From Warburgia ugandensis (taxonomy: Eukaryota > Streptophyta > Magnoliopsida > Canellales > Canellaceae), in the NCBI GenBank assembly GCA_035236585.1, contig CP141135.1, positions 7,598,001 through 7,662,000 of the forward strand: a DNA stretch of 64,000 nt, in the 5' to 3' direction. Made by a program: the position numbers and the translations under genes. The notes beneath the pieces were generated by a model. The model was not told the DNA's origin. It did not search any database and was given only the letters and a program-made list of their open reading frames with translations. The stretch's first letter is position 1. Each line of letters begins with the position of its first letter. This document shows positions 1 to 18,713 of the stretch, in pieces.

Positions 1-1249
1 GCAGATGAAGAAAGTTGATGTAACTGACACATGGGTTCAGTAGAACTGAAAACAAACCCACGAAATGTGAGAAATTCCATGCAGAGACCTTATCGAAAGA
101 ACAAATTTTCGCAGGAGAAACGAAGGAAGTTTAGGGAAACCGACCGGCAAATGACGAAATGAGGGGCTTTTTGCGGGCTCTGGCTACCGTAGCGCTGTGC
201 ACAATTACGGTGCTATAAATCCGAGGAGAAATGTTTCACTTGGGAAATTGCTATATGCACCCCCGTAGAGTTTTGATACTCGCACCCTCTTTCTTTGTTA
301 TGAAATTCTCGCCAACTTGGATTGGAGTCCATTGACTTAAAAACCAGTGTTAATGACAGCTCCCATATACAAACGATTTATATTTAGATTGAGATGAGAT
401 TCCTCTCCATTGCAAACGGTATCTCCAAGTTGTTAAGTGAGGAAGCTGGAGGTGTGGGTTCAAGTCCAGTGGTTATTCATTAAATTAAAAGATAAAAAAT
501 AGGAAAATAAAAAGGATATCCTCATTGTTCATTTGGGGGTTGGTACAGCCCCAAATCTGCATTTATAGGCTTAAATGCTTAACTATAATCCTGAATAAAG
601 AGACTTATAGCACTTGCAAGCCAGCAAAGAAATTGGACAGGTTGATAATAACTGCCTTGTTAACTTTATTTTTGCTCTCTTGTTTTTCCCCATTTTGCTT
701 TTTCAATGGGGCTGACTCGTCACTTACCCACAAGTTAGTGGTTGTGAAAAGGGAGCACTTTGAGTCCTCCTGCAAGGACTTGAACTGCTCATGCCCAATC
801 TTCCTAGTGAAATCTTACCCATAAAATGTCGCTTTACCATTGACAGGCGAGTTAAACAAATTGTGTACATTAAATTCCTGTGGAAGTTTTGCCATCCATC
901 GCGAATCTTCTCTTCATTTCGTTCCTATTCTTCATAGTTCATGAATTCGAATGTTAGGCTTACAAAGCCAAGGACACTAAAATTTACATTTTGACAGCAA
1001 AAGCTATTGATTTAAGCACAAACATGCTCCCTTTTCTGAATGATTCACCAAAAAACTCAAATGATAAGATTATAACCTTGATAACCAGTGTTACATGTTG
1101 AAAAATCTTAATGAGAAGTTCAAGACATAATAAACATGCCATTACCAGACAATGCACAGACCTGCAGATCACAGAAAAATTCTACAAGAGAAGGTGAAAC
1201 AGATAAAATACAACATAAGCATCCCTTCTTCAAAGAATTTGAAGTAGAT
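1..1249. other. intergenic, no gene recognised
   Basis: Apart from the tRNA-like motif near 424-474, I see nothing with coding character. The longest open frame (525-824) has no recognisable domain and its composition fits chance. Confidence 0.5.
424..474 (+). repeat. tRNA-like pol III promoter remnant (possible SINE head)
   Basis: A box-B-like motif GGTTCAAGTCC lies at 457-467. An A-box-like stretch, AAGTTGTTAAGTGAGG, sits about 25 bases upstream. The spacing suits a tRNA-derived SINE head. No tRNA cloverleaf can be drawn, so this is not called a tRNA gene. No target duplication was found. Confidence 0.35.
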
Positions 1250-1321
1250 ATCTGAATTCAAAATTTGGCGGACCCCTAATGGCAATAAGGTCTTGATGAT
1301 GATGATCTGAATTCAAAATTT
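1250..1321 (+). mobile_element. 38-bp RTE LINE 3' tail with perfect 17-bp target duplications
   Basis: The insert at 1267-1304 reads GGCGGACCCCTAATGG... and ends in (GAT)n. This matches the 3' tail of the larger RTE LINE in this window (GACCCCTAATTGGGATAAGG...GATGATGATG at 52764 on). It is flanked by identical 17-bp copies of ATCTGAATTCAAAATTT at 1250-1266 and 1305-1321; the next base may also be shared. This is an extremely 5'-truncated LINE insertion made by target-primed reverse transcription. The exact flanks suggest it is recent. Confidence 0.85.
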
Positions 1322-4300
1322 GAACAACTCTGTCCAACAGTTGGTTCTTAAGAGCATCGATGGAAGTAAAGATTACACGTTAAAGTCCAACTCTTCCAAA
1401 CGGTTAGAATTGAGGCAAGACCAAAGACACAATTGCTGCAAGGTTTACACCAGTTGACCATGAGAACTATCAGGAACCTCTAACAATTACAATCACATTA
1501 CCTGACTTGTTAAAAGAACCAATACAAGGACACAAAGAATACGAAGGAGAGCAGCAAACATTTAGGGACAATTGTCGATCTGTTAGCAATGGAAGCAGAG
1601 TCGGTTTACGGTTGATTGTGAGAGGCTTTCCGGTCGTCTAGCTGCATACACAAACTCTGGGATTAGCTGTACCTCATGCAATTGCTTCAAGAACACAACG
1701 CAAGCATTTGGATTTAACAACAATTAGTCAGTGTTTTTACATGAGTAAATCAAGAAGTAAATATTGCTCAAATAGGTACTTAGTGAGAAAGAACAAGAGG
1801 ATAACATAGCAGGTTCAAATAAGTACCTGCAAACCAAGATGCCATTGAGCAGCACTGACTAGCTGCTCTTTAGTAGATGAGTAAGGACCAGTTACCTACT
1901 TATCGAAAAATAACATGTGCAAAGAGATTAGCAAATGAAATGCTTCTTCTTTCAATTTTGAAATCACCTAACCACAATGAAAAAGAACTCAAAGGTTATA
2001 GCTCCGGCAGTATGGCTACAGAGAACGTTCCAAGCTTGATTATATCAACCTTCTGCACAGAGATGTGAAACATTCAAATACAGAAAAAAGAGGCTAAATA
2101 ATTCTACAAGTTGCCTCTGAAGCACAAATTGAAATATGACATGCAGAAAATTAATTAGGCCATACTCTGCAAGGATTATGAAACTGATAGCTTCGACTGC
2201 AAATCATGGGAAGGAGACCGGCTTGCTGCTTTATGAGCTGACCCAATTGCTTTAGGTGGCGAACATCTGGGAATTGGGGGCTTTGTGAGCCATCAGATAA
2301 TGCAAGCATCAGGAAAGAAAATGCCATTTAGACAACACAAGTATACTACCAGGAGGAGCATCTAGAAATACTTCAGACATATTGCTCCCTGTATAACAAA
2401 ATGACTTCTTTTTCTAGATAAAATTTCATGTTCGATATAAAAAATCTGAACAAGTTGATTAATCTTCTCCATTGCTCTTAGTAGCATTTTTATTTAATCC
2501 ATATCACAACTTGATCGGAGACTGATTGAATCTGGGGCCTCAGCTCCCCTTAGAACATGCTAACAAAATCAAATGCAGCAACAGGTGCTGCACCCATTTC
2601 CCAATCACAAAGTCATAAAGAAGCAGTTTAATGTGCATGACAGGATCTTTACCAAAGCAGTGATTAACGATGAAAGCTATCACTTTTGCAAGAAAATATC
2701 ATAAGACAACCCAGAACTAAAATCCCAAATTCTGAATTACATCCCTGCCTAAATCAATCAAACACAACAGAGATTAAGGTAAATTTCATCTCAAACAAGT
2801 TCGAAGAAAACACAGAGTAAAAAAAAAAAAAAAAACAAGGACAACTATTTCTCTCTAATCAAGTGTATTTGATTCGCAAACTTTTGTATTGCTACTGTTA
2901 AGATTGCCAGTTGTGGATCTTCGGTGCAACAATCACAAATCACAAGCTAAAGAAGATTAATCAAACTTATCCATCTTTGAGCTATTGCAATTCATTATTT
3001 CATATCCCATACTATCGTTAGTGCTTGGTGGGTCGTTCTCAATACCAACATTCTTATGTAACTTCACTCTCAATGCAGTAAGGAGGCTGAAACACCATAA
3101 CTTGGAGTAAATCAAATAAAACTAACATTGTTGCAGAAAATACATGTTAAAGAAAATGCAAGTATGAAACCCAATACATCAAAACAAGAAAGAAAGATCA
3201 TCTATGGAGAATTCACAAACCATACCATGTTTGGCGTTGCATAGATGTGATCTTCAGGACTGGAAATCCAAGTTGGGGAAGAACAAATGAGAAGCAACAT
3301 TTAGGAAAGAGCAGAATGAGAGAGAAGTAGGAGAGGAATGCCTCAATAAATCCAGTTTCTGTCCTCACACGGCATGACATCACTTAGAATGCAGTTGGGT
3401 ATGCTACTCAGCCGTTGATTGGATTGGACTGCTTAGATTATAGCATCAGCTTCTATGGAAGGTATTGACTATGCACTGTGAGCTTTAAAGATAAACATAA
3501 AGCTACTGTAACGCTTCTTTTACATAATATCATCTCCAAGTAAGTTTTAGATGTTAAGAAAGGAGGCCATTAATGTATCTATGAGATAGTCTAACCATTG
3601 GAATGTGTGCAATTTCTTTCCTATGGATGCCGAGGATATTTCATTTTGTAACCACACCATCTTCAAGTCATTGCTGAAAAGGCTTGGATCAAACAATGTT
3701 ACATTTCTTCGGTAGGCCATCCCCATGAAGTCCATTGAATCAGTAATCTTGATCATCTTTAAGTTTGTACCACTTGTCGCCTATCGGGTAGAAATAAAGC
3801 GCGGAAAGGCATTTGTTAGGTTTAGATTAAACAGCTGAGATCAGGATGATTACAAAGCAAATTCATAGCGAACCTTCTGTAGGTGATTTCTTAGCATCAA
3901 GTACTACGTGGGCTGGTTTCATAAATAGACTCTTTCAACAATTTCTTCGTGCACCAGGGCTGCCCCCTTTACTCTTTCAACAATTTGAACTTCAATATGT
4001 AATTTTTGGAGATAATTTAGATGCGATCTAAGACAGAATACTTGTTTATTCGAGGGTGAGGAACAGTTAAAACCAAAGTGTATTTATTCTAAACTTGATG
4101 AGATTGCTGACCAAATGGCAATCAAATAATCGTTGTGATTTTACTGTAGACCCATCTGTAAGGTTGCTCACTAAATCAACAACCTTAATCACTTTCCGTG
4201 TGAAATTGTGTAACGTAAGAGATTTTGGAATAATGGCTCTGTATGGTGCTCGACCAAGGTATTGTTTATGTATTTGGTGGTTGGAATAAACATGAGCAAC

Positions 4301-4354
4301 TTAAGAGCAAAGTATAGGCACTACTGTGGCCCTTATAGTCCTGCTCAAATTAGG
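1322..4354. other. intergenic, no gene recognised
   Basis: AT-rich sequence with an A-tract at 2821-2835. Open frames at 1877-2068, 3547-3756(-), 3846-4031 and 4095-4289 are short, lack recognisable domains and have no convincing splice partners. Nothing here can be supported as a gene. Confidence 0.45.
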
Positions 4355-4830
4355 CTACAACAGAGGTCTAGGAGATTGAGACCCCCAAAATGTGTCTACT
4401 TTAGAAGACATGGCAAAATTGGCTAAAGCATCCACTACTTTATTCCCCTCCATGAAGATGTGGTTGAGCCTGGCTTCTTTCCATTTTGCCAGTAGATGAT
4501 TGACCTCCCTCCTCTTTGTTGGAGTCATATATGGCTGTGACATGTTCCCCGCTCTCGTAATGACTGCCATCTTCAAGTCTCCCTGCACCAACAAGTCAGG
4601 AATCATTTATTTGTTAGCAAAATCAAGTCCTTCTATGAGTAGAGCAGAGTTCATTCAGCATAGTTATTGGTCTGCTCATGAAGGTAAATACTATAACTTG
4701 CAATAAAATTTCCTCTATGATCGCTTACTAACACCTATAGCTCCAGCTTCTCCTAGATTTCATTTGTCTGCTCATCAAATTTAAGCATAATATGGCCTGG
4801 GATGGGGGTTGCCAAAAAATGCATTTTGTT
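4355..4830 (-). pseudogene. L1-like LINE RNase H domain remnant
   Basis: The C-terminal part reads ...LNHIFMEGNKVVDALANFA, the 'EGN..ADALAN' signature of the RNase H domain in plant L1-type LINEs. Moving upstream (higher coordinates), translation in shifting frames gives ALLIEGLDFANK, and before that IPGHIMLKFDEQTNE, which resemble the middle and start of the same domain ('NFDGA...', 'AE..AL..GL..A'). Stops and frameshifts separate the pieces. It is a dead 3'-end fragment; no reverse transcriptase part was seen nearby. Confidence 0.7.
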
Positions 4831-4953
4831 TCTGTTGTGAACAGAATAGTATTCCTGCGGATCCACTTGTTCAGGAGAGTTCTTCCTCTCTGCTGAACAA
4901 TTGGGAGTAATAAGACTGTCTGTAATCTCCCCGGCATCATCATTTAGCAACAA

Positions 4954-5970
4954 GCCTACTCCACATTTGGATCTGATTCTCGCTCAAGTTTTTGTATCAC
5001 CCAATTGGTATATTGCAGCACAAGCAACTCATGGCTTGGACATGGAACTCACGGATTCTCGTCCAGTTTGAATGCTGCAACAGGTGGAGAGCTCCTCCAA
5101 TTTGGTAATGATTTGGTGGACGAGGGAGATTACAATCACTGAAGAGCTTGAACTAGAATAATCGGATGGGTATATCTCTATAAAGAATTGGCCCATCGGA
5201 CCTTTCATACCGGGACCCACTTCATAGATCAAGATTAAATGATGATCCTACAGATGGAGGCATCAAATTATGAGCACGTACTCCAGTTGGGTGTGTTACT
5301 CGAAGCGTACCATGGTGATGGAGACAAGTTTCAGTTGAAGTAGACCACCTTTCTTTCTGTTCCGCACCTGAATTCCCACCATTTTTCGTTCTTTTCTCTG
5401 AAACTACTAGTAGTATAGAAATGGTTATTAAAATGGGTTTTCTTTTATTTGTAAACTCGAACTCTATCAATTTGTTTGCACGAGTATTTCAACGGGAAAA
5501 TTCTTGTTTCTGCATCTGAATTTCCACTACTACTAACAGTATAGAATGATGACTACAATGGATTTTCTTAGTGATTATGAACTCGAACTCGATCTATTTT
5601 CAGCGAGTTTCTTCAAGTTTTTCAACAGAAAGATTCATGTTTCTGCATCTGAAATTCAAGTTGCCTGTAGTAGAGACATCTCTATAAAAATAACAAATTA
5701 GGATCAGGAAGTCATCTGCAAGATGGGTTTTCCTAAAAATGGAATTTCCCGCCGAGATTCACCTTTAAAGCAATAAAAGAGGCCCATTTTACCAACGTTT
5801 CCCAGATGTTTTTGTTGAATTTCTGATCTGAACTTGGACTTTTGGAAGTTCATTGTTTTAGCGAAATGACTAAATCACCCCCAGAACTTTAAGGAAATAT
5901 ACAATTTCGTGAACGTGTGCTTGGCAAGAACAGTTGACTCCGTCAGAATTATATTTTTCAGAAAGAAGGA
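4954..5970. other. intergenic sequence upstream of DPMS1
   Basis: It contains related sequence pieces: 'TTTCTGCATCTGAA' occurs at about 5508 and 5640, each followed by similar text and preceded by 'GAACTCGA', which suggests an old local duplication of roughly 130 bp. No gene recognised. Confidence 0.4.
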
Positions 5971-5982
5971 GAATTAACTCCT

Positions 5983-5989
5983 TTATAAG
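5983..5989 (+). promoter_or_regulatory. possible TATA box of DPMS1
   Basis: TTATAAG lies about 45 bp upstream of the DPMS1 start codon. If functional it implies a very short 5' leader (about 15 bp). That is unusual, so this may be chance or a secondary start. Confidence 0.25.
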
Positions 5990-6029
5990 CCCCAAAACCC
6001 CTTTCCTCCCTCTCTGTATCAAGGGGAAG

Positions 6030-13132
<7,103 letters not shown>

Positions 13133-14405
13133 ATGGGGGGAAAGATGGTTATAATTAATTCCCCCGCCTTCTTGTATGATTAACTTTCAGAGACATGCAA
13201 ATAATGAGAGATTAATGAGCCACTTTATGAAGAGTGACTCTTGTGTCGGCCTTTTGTCTTTCTCTTCAACTTAGTATTCATTAATCCGTGCTAATTTTAT
13301 TTCATATTTTTTCATTTGTTTAATCATTTTGAGCAATGTAGTTACTGAACTGTTACGGCTGATCTTAACCATTTTGAGTTTTTCAGTGTTATTAGCTGAC
13401 TATGTCCCTTCCAACAAATTACAATACTTGGAGATTTGATGCTTTGGGATGGTGATATTTTGTTTGAAGTGACTGTGCATGAGAATGGTTTACCTGTGAT
13501 GGCAGAAGCTTTTTTCGAAAATAAAACAGAAAATTACAACAGAGGTGGGGATTGCAAAGACAAACAAGTTAGTGTTATGAAACTAGAATGAAGAAACTTG
13601 AAGAAGAGAGGATAGAGAGTGAGAGATGGTTCATAATTTCGCGGAAATACGGGGTGATCTGTTCAGCTGCTTAAGTGATGTAACAACGTCCTCATCAAAT
13701 GAGACAGAGAGTTCGCGTGGTCTTAAACAAGGCGACTCTTAACTGGAGCTGCCTCCTTTTAGTGCTCTTAGGAAGAAAGTAGAAATTATGGGCTTTTTCA
13801 TTTTTCTTTTTTGAACTGGGTAGACAGGTAGTACACACTGCATGGGTCTTTATGTATACATTCTTCCTAAACATATCATTGGAACACCCTACTCAACGTG
13901 CAAACCACTATTCTTGCATCTCCTAAAGGGATGTGATGCACTATCGCAAACTAACAGCATACTTATGGGAGAGGCACCTCAGCCTAACTACGGGGCTGTA
14001 TTAACTTTTATAAAATTGGAAATTATGGTTGAATTGGAGAGTTTTCAATGTGGGGAATAATTCAACCAGATTACACCTCTAATATCTGGATTGTGATTCT
14101 TTTGCAGCCTGAAGAGTGATCTTTGGCAGTTAGGAATCCCAAGTTTGAAGATCAATCGTGGAAAAATACAGGTTGACACTTGATGTAGACATGGGAATGG
14201 GCTGCCAGTTTAGTTTGACACTTGACATCAACATGGAATAGGAGGAAGGTAGCCGAGTTTATGGAGCATCTTGACTGCAACGTGAGCTTACGTTGTATGT
14301 TGGCCTCCCTCTCATCTTTGGTGCCAATTCACTATAGGGAACAGCGGTAGGCTGGATGCAGCGGAAGTTGACACATCAGGAAATGGAGGACGAGACCTTC
14401 CTTGG
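13133..14405. other. DPMS1 3' flank
   Basis: Contains the DPMS1 3' UTR; the poly(A) site was not fixed. Candidate signals such as AATAAT/ATTAAT at 13200-13215 are weak. The open frame 13842-14060 has no domain. Nothing else recognised. Confidence 0.4.
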
Positions 14406-14425
14406 TTTACGAAAAGGACTTGTAA

Positions 14426-14649
14426 ACTAATAAAAGTTGTCGTCGGTAAAAGAAGGGGAGCCTTGGGGTATGGTAAAAGTTGTCGTCATTTGACCTTGAG
14501 GTTACGGGTTCAAGGTGTGGAAACAGCATCTTGCAAAAGCAAGGTAAAGCTGTATACTTTAAGCCTTTATGGTCCACCCCTTCCCCAAACCCTGCATAGG
14601 CGAGAGCTTTGTGCACTGAAGCTGCCCTTTTACCTGTATACTAATAAAA
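14426..14649 (+). mobile_element. Au-type SINE, nearly full length
   Basis: A forward Au SINE spans about 14436-14639: AAGGGGAGCCTTGGGGTATGG, pol III A-box region around GGTAAAAGTTG, B-box GGGTTCAAG at about 14508, the typical GGAAACAGCATCTTGCAAAAGCAAGG block, and the end ...GCACTGAAGCTGCCCTTTT. A 10-bp target duplication ACTAATAAAA occurs at 14426-14435 and 14640-14649. The open frames here on both strands are products of the SINE. Confidence 0.88.
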
Positions 14650-15269
14650 CCCACAGATTTCAATCCAATTGATTCATCATTCAAATTGATGTGGTCGTGC
14701 TAACAGGATATTAGAAACTAAGAGAGATCCATGCCAACTTTGGCATGGAAAGGAGGAAGTGAAAACAATGAAGTTAGGCTGGAAACGGGGACAAGCAGAA
14801 GCTTAAGGCGATTGAGCGTCTTGGCATAATTTCATAGAATCTCCCAAATAAAAAACTGTCGGATGGCATATTGTTGTATTTTGTGCAAGGAATACGAATG
14901 GCGTTGTCAGTTGGTTTTGACTTGCAATTTTACTCTCAAAAGGAACACGCTATCATTTTACTATCGTCATAGCAAGGGCAGCAACGAGTGGCAGATCTAT
15001 CATAGGGGTCTTGCTGTAAAAAATAGGCCATTTTTGTTTTAAAACCGGGTAAATGAAAACTACTGATAAAATTACTAAAATGACTTTTCATTTCAAAATC
15101 TCATAACTTCTTTGTCTGAACTTCTATATTAGTGTTTTTTGGATTGTTGAATTCGTTTTTTCAAGTATAATCTAGATATTAATGTTTCAATACCTGGTTT
15201 GGCTTCTATGAAAAGCTCATTTTTTAGAATTCAAAACTAGAAATTCTATTTTTTCCTTCCTTCACAATA
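14650..15269. other. intergenic, nothing recognised
   Basis: AT-rich sequence between the Au SINE and the decayed LINE. No coding character or repeat structure seen. Confidence 0.4.
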
Positions 15270-16940
15270 AAAATTATAAGAAATCAGTATTTAAAAATTA
15301 CGATTATTACAATAAGCCCTAGAGGTAGGGTTAGAAGATAGAATCAAGAGATAGTGCTAGGAAGATATATATAGTAATGCAAGAAATACAAAAGGGTATT
15401 TATAGGAATAGACATAAATAGTTATATAAGAAAAGAAAATAAAGGACATAATAGGGTATAGTATTGGAGAAGAAATAAAAACGGAAAAAGCTATCTTCAA
15501 TTTTGCTTTAACATATATCTTAGCTTTAACAAACACATACTTTAAGAAGAGGGATGAAAACTTACTAACCCTTAAAAATAGATCGTATAAAAGCCAAATA
15601 GATTTTTTTCTACTTAGGATTACTGAAAAATCAATGTGTAAGGATCGTTAGGTGATACCTTGTGAGACTTTAAACATACAACATAGGTTAATGGTTATGG
15701 ATCTTTACACTAAGATATGAAAAGAAAGAAAATTAACTTAATATATATCTAAAAACTAAGTGGTGAAACTTATAAAAAGAGAAAATAGCATTATTCACAA
15801 ACAAGTTGATGATAGAAAGAAAGTGGAATAATGAAATAGAAGTAAATTATGTGAACTAATATGGCTAAGTCAGTTAAGAAAGTGGCAAAAGATGTTCTAA
15901 GAGTATTTAAAGGTAAAATGCAACCAGTAAAGAAAACTTGCTGGTAGAGTAAAAAAGAACTAGAAATAACAAAAACTTTGAGGATCACAAGAACGCTAAA
16001 AAGGTACTAAGAGAGTAGCAAGTAATGTTAAACTCAAGATGTATGATGATCTCCATAATAGATTAAGGTCGAGAAAAGTTGAAAAAGATGTGTCTAAACT
16101 TTCAACAAATAAGAGAATAAAAAAGTAAGCACTTAGATCATGTTAAATGTATTAAAAGTGTAACCTAATAATGGTACTAGTAAAAAATGATGAGATGGAT
16201 GGAGGTGAGAAAATTACTTCAAAAATTGCCAAAATAACAAATGTTCTATAAATATAAAGAGTATAAAGAACCTCCACATAGTCTTTATTACTTAGAAAAA
16301 TCTTATGATAGGGTCACTATAAAGTTAATTAGTAGGTGGTAGGTGAGAAAAAGGTTTCAGTGGAGTATATAGACGTAATTAAAGATATATATGAGAGAGC
16401 AATTTGGACCACTAGTGGAAAGACTAAGATCTCTCTATCACTATAGGATTGCATTAGGAATGGGCACTGAGCCCATACCTTTTCACGTTAGTCATGGATG
16501 AGTTAACAAAATATCTACACAAAGTTTGATTGATCAGACAAGGGAGAGTGTAAACACAAAAGTGGATTTGTAGAGAGATGCTATAGAAATTAAAGAATTT
16601 AAAATTAGCCAAACTAAGACAGAATATATAAAATGCAATTTTAGAAATGAGTGAATTAGGAGTGAAACACCAATAAAGATTGATAAAGAAGTTCATCAAA
16701 AAGATAACTTTTGATACTTGAGATTGAAAACTTATGAGAGTGAAGAGGCTGAGAAGGATGTTTCCTAGGGAATACAAGTAGATTGTAACAAATAGAGATG
16801 TGCCTCTAGAGTTGTATGTAATCACTGAGTGCCACTCAAACTAAAAGGAACATTCTATGCAATGATTGTAATGCTGGCCATGCCCTTTGGATCAGTGTTA
16901 GATAGTTAAGGAACAATATATACTTAGGATGAATGTTGAA
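15270..16940 (+). mobile_element. decayed RTE LINE (end of endonuclease through reverse transcriptase)
   Basis: Colinear with the RTE copy at 61656-64000 and with the one starting at 47256. 15325-15480 matches 62219-62398 (AAGAGA..GGAAGATAT..ATGCAAGAAAT), 15530-15620 matches the 62461-62530 region (CTTTAAGAAGAGGGAT), and 16290-16330 reads like the motif A segment (LEK-YDRV). Every frame is full of stops and short indels, and neither end is intact. It is clearly the oldest of the three RTE copies here. Confidence 0.8.
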
Positions 16941-18713
16941 TTACGCCATTACATGTTCTTTGCAAGATTGACGATTGAAGAGGATAAAGCGTGGTTTTGT
17001 TACCTATGATTGTATTATTCCAAAGCAGAAAGCAAAAGCAAGGAAGGGTTGTTTAGCAAAACACCTTTTTCAAATGAATACTTAGCCAGACCAATTGAAG
17101 CAGATCTAGTTTTATAAAAAATTTAGTGATCCAAGTCATTCATTGGATTCTCTTAACCAGAAAGATAACCAGTAGAATCTTCCTTTCCTCTATTTTCTAG
17201 TAGTAAAATGATGGTATTTGGTGCTTTTAAGCAGTTGTATTTTTCAGTGTATTTTACCACTACACTGCAAAATGGGATAAAAGAAAAGGATATGCACATC
17301 CGCCCCTTGTTTTTTATTCATTAATCCTTCTGCAAAATGCTATGCACAGCTAGATTTCTGGATATCTAAATGGTTCATAATGTTTTCTTTGATTTAGATG
17401 GCAACGTTTCTGAATACATCAAAAAGATGATCCTAGCAAGTCTTGGCTTCAGTTGTCAAAGGAACCATGAATCTTCTTTACGTTCGATTTTTTAACTCGA
17501 GGAAGTGGCTAGAATCATATAAGAACTTTGAAACATTGCCTATGTAAGCCAAAAATAATATTACGAAGGATTAACATATTCAGGAGCTTGGGATAGCCTA
17601 GAGTTATAGCCGTGCTTTTCATTTAGGGAGTGGCTGATGAGGAAAAACAAGAGGCGCAAAAGAGATTCAAAAAGGCCCTCCATCAACTTGCATGTACGCC
17701 TAAGATACAACCATTATAACAATAAAGTATGATAAAATTGGCCCAAAGTTTATATATTTTGTGAGGCAGCTGTCTCATCAAAAAGGAATTTTTGCCCTGG
17801 ATGACTCCTTCAGCAGTGTCTTTAAGTCTTAAGCATAGGCTTCTCCCAGGACTCATTTAAGTTAATTTCAAGGGGAGCAGTAATTTCAGCAACATTCAGT
17901 TTATAATTTTTTATGTTTTTTTACTTTTTTTCTAGAAACAGCTGAAATTAACACGCCCCTAATTTTAAAACTATAAATTTGTAAGTCTTCCAATATTATT
18001 AATTTACTACATTTGTCCAAATTGAGGTCAGAGATACTATTATTTTAGCACGATTATCAATTTATCGGTGAGTTAGTTCATTGAAATTCAGTTAATTAAT
18101 TGTCTCCTAAATTGATAAATTAATCCAACTCCAGGAGAAAACAAGGCATGAAAACCAATCAGCCATCTCCATGGAGTTGGCTAGTATGAGGATAACAAAT
18201 CATGGACAAAGCTATCGACGGGCAGGGATCTCATACAGCAAGTCTCTCAAACAGTTCAAACATAAAATAAACAACCCTAAACTAGGCTTGTCATTCTTCA
18301 ATAACTCTAGTTATGTTTAGGCAATGACCACCATCCACGAAGAATCTGATCCAAGTGTGATTATCCCGTCCTAAACACCCGCAAAAAAGCTTGAAGCAAT
18401 TCCTCCAAGGTGATGATCAATCCACCCTCTCTTTAATGGAGGCTGCTGATTCAATTGGTTTTATGGAATTCCATTGCAGCAGAACACATACGAGAAGGAC
18501 ATGTTAAAAGCAGGATGTTTTATTTCACACAGCCATTAGAAGGAGGGGAAGGAGTATAATTAAACACTATTTTCCAGTGTGAAATAGATGTATTACAACT
18601 GTCAGAGAGGCCTAATATATCTAATTAGATGTGTATGTACTCTATATGAACCAAACCAACAACTATTTTTTAAGGGTCTGTAATCTATGAACTGAATCTG
18701 CAACATGTAATCT
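16941..18713. other. intergenic, nothing recognised
   Basis: AT-rich. Position 18700 and below is the 3' flank of the ARID-HMG gene on the opposite strand. No coding frame of note. Confidence 0.4.

Noticed and set aside
424-474. tRNA gene
   Set aside because: Box-B-like and box-A-like words are present but no acceptor stem or cloverleaf can be formed; treated as a SINE-like remnant.
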